Shown here piece after piece: positions 5,512-8,428 of a stretch of 8,428 nt of DNA. The stretch is taken from positions 1 through 8,428 of the forward strand of contig JADFXO010000166.1 in NCBI GenBank assembly GCA_015233485.1, read 5' to 3'. Position 1 is the first letter of the stretch. Each line of letters starts with the position of its first letter. The translations under genes were made by a program, and so were the position numbers. Source of the DNA: Nitrospirota bacterium. Lineage in GTDB: Bacteria > Nitrospirota > Thermodesulfovibrionia > Thermodesulfovibrionales > Magnetobacteriaceae. Below the pieces are notes generated by a model, which was given only the letters and a program-made list of their open reading frames with translations, was not told the DNA's origin and ran no database searches.

Positions 5512-6780
5512 TTACCTCCTCACCGCGGATTGAATGCCCTTCAAGGCCACATTAGTGGCATCCTGTAGTGACGTTGTAACGTCGTTTGGCCTTTTGGCAA
5601 CTCCGGAAGCGTAAATGCCTGCCGCCTGTGCATCGGCATCGACGAAGCCATTCTCATCAAGTTTTACGTTTGTGCCGGCATTTGCCACTTTTAAGGAGGG
5701 CTCCATTCCAGTTGCCAACACAACCATATCGACTCTCTGCGTGATCTTCTTGCCGCCTACGATGTCTTCCACTGTTACGATGGGGTCTAACGTCCCGGCG
5801 TCTTCCTCTATTTTTGCCACCTTACCCTTTATCATCATCACATTTGCGTCGGCCTGCATCTTCTTTAAAAAGTCTTCATATTTGCCCGGCGCCCTTAAAT
5901 CTATATAGTACATAAAGGCCTTAGTCTCAGGGTCGCCCTCCCTGAAATACGTAGCCTGTTTTAGTGATGCCATGCAGCAAACCGATGAGCAATGCGCCAG
6001 ATGATTCTCGTCTCTGGAGCCGGCACACTGCACAAACGCGACCGTTTTTACCTGCTTATTGTCCGACGGCCTCAGGATTTTTCCCTTCGTCGGGCCATTA
6101 GGCGCCGCGAGGCGCTCCATCATCATATTTGTTATCACGTTTTTCACTTTTCCAAAGCCAAGATTATCCATTTTCGTTGCGTCATATGGATTCCAGCCGG
6201 TTGCGTACACTACGCTTGAGGCCTTTAGCTCAACTGTCTCAGCCTTCATGTCCAGATCAATTGCGTTGTACTTACAAGCCGGTACGCATTTAGCGCATGA
6301 CTTACCGGGACACACACCGGGGCTCTGGTCTATTGCGAACCTCATCGGATAGGATAACTCATGAGGCAGATATACCGCCTTTGTCTTATCAATTCCAAAA
6401 TTAAAACTGTTGCTTCTTTCAACCGGACATACTTTTACACATTCGCCGCACGCCGTACACTTCTCATTTACAAACCTTGGATTTTTTTTTATCTTAACGT
6501 TAAAATTGCCTTCACTGCCGGCAACACTCTCTACTTCCGCCAGCGTATAAACGGATACCTTAGGATTCTGCTTTATCCTCTTAAAATTTATCTCCAATCC
6601 ACAGTAAGGCGGGCATAACTTGGGGAAATACCGGTTTAACTGCGCTACCCTTCCACCCAAATACGGATTTCTCTCCACTATAACCGAACTGTGGCCTGCC
6701 TCGGCTGCCTCTATCGCCGTGGTTATCCCGCTTATACCACCTCCTATCACTACGATGCTCGAACCTTTTTCGTCTGGCAT
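5512..6780 (-). CDS. qmoA: QmoA, HdrA-like flavin/iron-sulfur subunit of the quinone-interacting oxidoreductase
   Basis: QmoA is a cytoplasmic FAD protein related to heterodisulfide reductase subunit A. In the QmoABC complex it helps carry electrons from menaquinol to APS reductase. The product has 422 residues, usual for the family. The FAD-binding loop GGGISG lies at residues 13-18 after a short strand, with ERNPYLGGR following. LCPPYC (Cys56, Cys60) is an HdrA-type element. Two four-cysteine [4Fe-4S] motifs follow: Cys108, 111, 114, 118 (CTACGECVKVC) and Cys157, 162, 165, 169 (CPGKSCAKCVPAC). The HdrA signature QCAGSRDENHLAHCSSVCC covers residues 251-269. The C-terminal GIYASGVAKRPNDVTTSLQD is a second flavin-contact region. 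The ATG at 6780 is backed by GGAGG five bases upstream. The last codons, AGG AGG TAA, double as the ribosome binding site of qmoB. Confidence 0.96.
   Translation of the reverse strand: MPDEKGSSIVVIGGGISGITTAIEAAEAGHSSVIVERNPYLGGRVAQLNRYFPKLCPPYCGLEINFKRIKQNPKVSVYTLAEVESVAGSEGNFNVKIKKNPRFVNEKCTACGECVKVCPVERSNSFNFGIDKTKAVYLPHELSYPMRFAIDQSPGVCPGKSCAKCVPACKYNAIDLDMKAETVELKASSVVYATGWNPYDATKMDNLGFGKVKNVITNMMMERLAAPNGPTKGKILRPSDNKQVKTVAFVQCAGSRDENHLAHCSSVCCMASLKQATYFREGDPETKAFMYYIDLRAPGKYEDFLKKMQADANVMMIKGKVAKIEEDAGTLDPIVTVEDIVGGKKITQRVDMVVLATGMEPSLKVANAGTNVKLDENGFVDADAQAAGIYASGVAKRPNDVTTSLQDATNVALKGIQSAVRR
5515..5520 (-). promoter_or_regulatory. qmoB ribosome binding site encoded by the last two codons of qmoA
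   Basis: AGGAGG on the minus strand, six bases before the qmoB ATG at 5508. The same six bases are the final two Arg codons of qmoA, directly before its TAA. Ribosomes finishing qmoA would therefore clear and occupy the qmoB start signal, which suggests translational coupling. Confidence 0.9.
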
Positions 6781-6785
6781 AAATT

Positions 6786-6790
6786 CCTCC
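6786..6790 (-). promoter_or_regulatory. Ribosome binding site of qmoA
   Basis: GGAGG on the minus strand, five bases (AATTT) before the qmoA ATG at 6780. It is a strong Shine-Dalgarno match and fixes the qmoA start. It lies downstream of the terminator-like hairpin, so read-through or processed qmo transcripts would keep it. Confidence 0.85.
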
Positions 6791-6821
6791 GCTCTTTTTT
6801 AAGAAACCGAATACGGACTTC

Positions 6822-6858
6822 AAAAAAAGGTCAGAAGGGGGAACACCGTCCCCCCTTC
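6822..6858 (-). terminator. Terminator-like hairpin between aprA and qmoA
   Basis: Reading the minus strand, GAAGGGGG (6858-6851) pairs perfectly with CCCCCTTC (6841-6834). Three further inner pairs (G-T, A-T, C-G) close a 3-base loop. Five bases (TGACC) separate the stem from a run of seven T (6828-6822). This looks like an intrinsic terminator, slightly weakened by the stem-to-T gap. It sits 33 bases after the aprA stop, and only about 41 bases remain before the qmoA ATG, with no convincing promoter in them. The likely role is therefore partial termination or 3'-end protection of apr mRNA, with some read-through into qmoABC. The structure is seen in the sequence; the role is inferred. Confidence 0.75.
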
Positions 6859-6890
6859 CTCCTGTGTGCTTGTCCTTGTTTTCCTGCCGT

Positions 6891-8428
6891 TTAGTCGGGA
6901 ATCATCTGTACGTAGTCTCTCTTTGACATTTCCCATTGGTTGGTCTGAAGGTTGTACTTCGATATTGTGAAGCATCTCCAGTTCTGGTCGTCAACGAGAT
7001 TGAAATCTCCTCTGTAATAGTAGCCAGGATATCTGGTGTCTTCCCTAAACAGGATATGCCTTGCATGGGACTCGCCTGTCCAGATTCTGTGATAGTTCTC
7101 CCAGCATCTCATCAGCTCGTGGAGGTCTGACGCACCCATTCTCGACGCGTCTTCTTTCAACAGCATCAGATGCTTTAAGCCTGCCTCAAGCAGCGTCTTA
7201 CTGGTCATGTAATAGGTTGACACGCCCGCTACATACTCGTCCATTATCTTCTGAAGTCTTATCTGAAGCATATTTGGTCTGATGTAGTAGGGGTTTGTTC
7301 TGGTGTCTGTGCTGTAGTTCTTGTATTTTTCGTATATCTCAAACGGGAGATAAAGCTCTCCGACGAGCTCCTCAGTTGACTTTGCAACCGCCGGCTTGTA
7401 AGAGGCGTTATCCAGCGCAAACGCTACCATAGCCTTAGCGGCTGTTCTTCCTTCGGCGTGTGAGCCTGAGGAGAACTTGTGTCCGGATGCCCCAACGCCG
7501 TCACCGGCGGTGAAAAGCCCCTTTACGGTAGACATTCTGCTGTATCCCCAGTTCCATTCTTTCGGGGCGCCTAAATCGTCAGGACCACTTACCCATAAGC
7601 CCGCGCATCCTGCGTGTGAACCCAGGAGATACGGCTCGGTAGGCATAATCTCGGAAGGGGTTTTGTCCGGCTCAATGTTATTGCCGGCCCACAATCCGGC
7701 CTGTCCGATACACATGTCGAGAAAGTCTTCCCATGCCTCGGCCTCAAGGTGTTTTATCTGCTTGGCGTCCATCGTCTTTCCCAGCTCAGCCATTGCCAGA
7801 TGGGTGTTCATGAGGATAGGGCCTTTACCGGCCTTCATGTCGTTCATCATCATGTGGTTTCTGATTGCGGTGCCGAGCTTGTGCGGGTCGCTGCAATATT
7901 TGCCATACAATGCCTTTGTGCTCTCGAAATGAGTTACACAATAGTCCTCGCCGAGGGCGTTGGTTGCCTTTGCCTTAAAGAATAAGAACCACGCGCCAAC
8001 AGGGCCGTAACCGTCCTTAAATCTTGCAGGTACGAACCTGTTTTCCATAAGCACAAGCTCAGCTCCAACCTGTGCCGCTAATGCGTATGTCGTTCCGGCG
8101 TTCCATACCGGATACCATGCCCTACCCTGCCCTTCGCCGACTGAACGTGGCTTGAATACGTTGACCGCGCCGCCACATGCCAAAAGCATACACTTTGCCT
8201 TAAATATATATGCCTTGTTTTCTCTTACGCTGAATCCTACCGCCGCCGCTACTCTGTTTGGCTCGTTGGCGTCGAGGAGGAGTTTTACAATAAATACTCT
8301 CTCATAGTGGTTCTGCGCCTGGCCGGTTGCCGCCCTGTTTACCTCAAGGGCCTTCTTCGCCGCTTCGGCTACGATTACCTTGTAGGACTCGCCGTTTATC
8401 ATTATCTGCCACTTACCGCTTCTTACCG
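6891..8428 (-). CDS. aprA: Adenylylsulfate (APS) reductase alpha subunit, N-terminus cut by window edge
   Basis: This is the FAD-carrying catalytic subunit of dissimilatory APS reductase, which reduces APS to sulfite and AMP in the cytoplasm together with the iron-sulfur subunit AprB. The frame is open to the window edge; the visible part is about 511 residues, starting in the typical WQIMINGESYK stretch and ending with TAA at 6893-6891. Full-length members have roughly 650 residues, so about 130-140 N-terminal residues should lie beyond the window, with aprB probably further upstream. Family hallmarks are ENRFVPARFKDGYGPVGAW, which should hold the catalytic arginine (Arg265 in Archaeoglobus numbering, from memory), GSHAGCAGLWVSGP with the catalytic histidine (His398), the FAD-binding GLFTAGDGVGASGHKFSSGS, and the C-terminal CWENYHRIWTGESHARHILF. 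Spacing of the presumed Arg and His fits the family. No frameshift or missing motif is seen. Position upstream of qmoABC is the standard sulfate-reducer arrangement. Confidence 0.97.
   Translation of the reverse strand, partial: VRSGKWQIMINGESYKVIVAEAAKKALEVNRAATGQAQNHYERVFIVKLLLDANEPNRVAAAVGFSVRENKAYIFKAKCMLLACGGAVNVFKPRSVGEGQGRAWYPVWNAGTTYALAAQVGAELVLMENRFVPARFKDGYGPVGAWFLFFKAKATNALGEDYCVTHFESTKALYGKYCSDPHKLGTAIRNHMMMNDMKAGKGPILMNTHLAMAELGKTMDAKQIKHLEAEAWEDFLDMCIGQAGLWAGNNIEPDKTPSEIMPTEPYLLGSHAGCAGLWVSGPDDLGAPKEWNWGYSRMSTVKGLFTAGDGVGASGHKFSSGSHAEGRTAAKAMVAFALDNASYKPAVAKSTEELVGELYLPFEIYEKYKNYSTDTRTNPYYIRPNMLQIRLQKIMDEYVAGVSTYYMTSKTLLEAGLKHLMLLKEDASRMGASDLHELMRCWENYHRIWTGESHARHILFREDTRYPGYYYRGDFNLVDDQNWRCFTISKYNLQTNQWEMSKRDYVQMIPD

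Noticed and set aside
6581..6823. 80-codon minus-strand frame overlapping the start of qmoA
   Set aside because: It is an out-of-frame shadow of qmoA with an arginine-rich, featureless product; qmoA has clear motifs and its own ribosome site.
1..8428. CRISPR arrays, tRNA or rRNA genes
   Set aside because: No regularly spaced repeats, no tRNA cloverleaf elements and no conserved rRNA segments were seen on either strand.

Overview
This window carries the 3' part of a dissimilatory sulfate-reduction operon. All supportable genes lie on the minus strand and read from the right edge towards the left: aprA (3' part), qmoA, qmoB, qmoC, a cysteine-cluster (YkgJ-type) protein gene, a small coiled-coil/membrane protein gene, and a broken mobile-element-associated gene. 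AprA and the full QmoABC set point to an anaerobic bacterium that reduces sulfate or runs a related sulfur pathway. The protein style would suit a Thermodesulfovibrio-like Nitrospirota or a neighbouring sulfate-reducing lineage, but no phylogenetic marker is visible and this placement is a guess.

Right to left: positions 8428-6891 encode about 511 residues of adenylylsulfate reductase alpha, cut by the window edge. A 110-base gap holds an intrinsic-terminator-like hairpin. Then qmoA (6780-5512), qmoB (5508-3286) and qmoC (3263-2088) follow with gaps of only 3 and 22 bases. A perfect 12-bp inverted repeat lies after qmoC. A GTG-started YkgJ-type gene (1968-1147) comes next, then a 201-base spacer with a near-consensus sigma-70 promoter whose predicted start point is the A of the ATG of an 81-residue protein (945-700). 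The left end (about 1-670) is AT-rich and contains a DUF4338/DruA-type gene (567-103) interrupted by an in-frame TAG.

How the genes work together: AprBA reduces adenosine 5'-phosphosulfate to sulfite and AMP. QmoABC is its accepted membrane partner, with QmoC taking electrons from the quinone pool and QmoA/QmoB (HdrA-like flavin/iron-sulfur proteins) passing them on. The YkgJ-type protein may help metal handling or cofactor assembly, but that rests only on position and cysteine content. The left end looks like a boundary between conserved respiratory genes and mobile-element debris.

I see no wholly new system. The least expected items are the predicted leaderless promoter, the one-stop DUF4338 pseudogene, the hairpin between aprA and qmoA, and a CxxCH motif read in the -1 frame just past the qmoC stop, inside the loop of the 12-bp inverted repeat.
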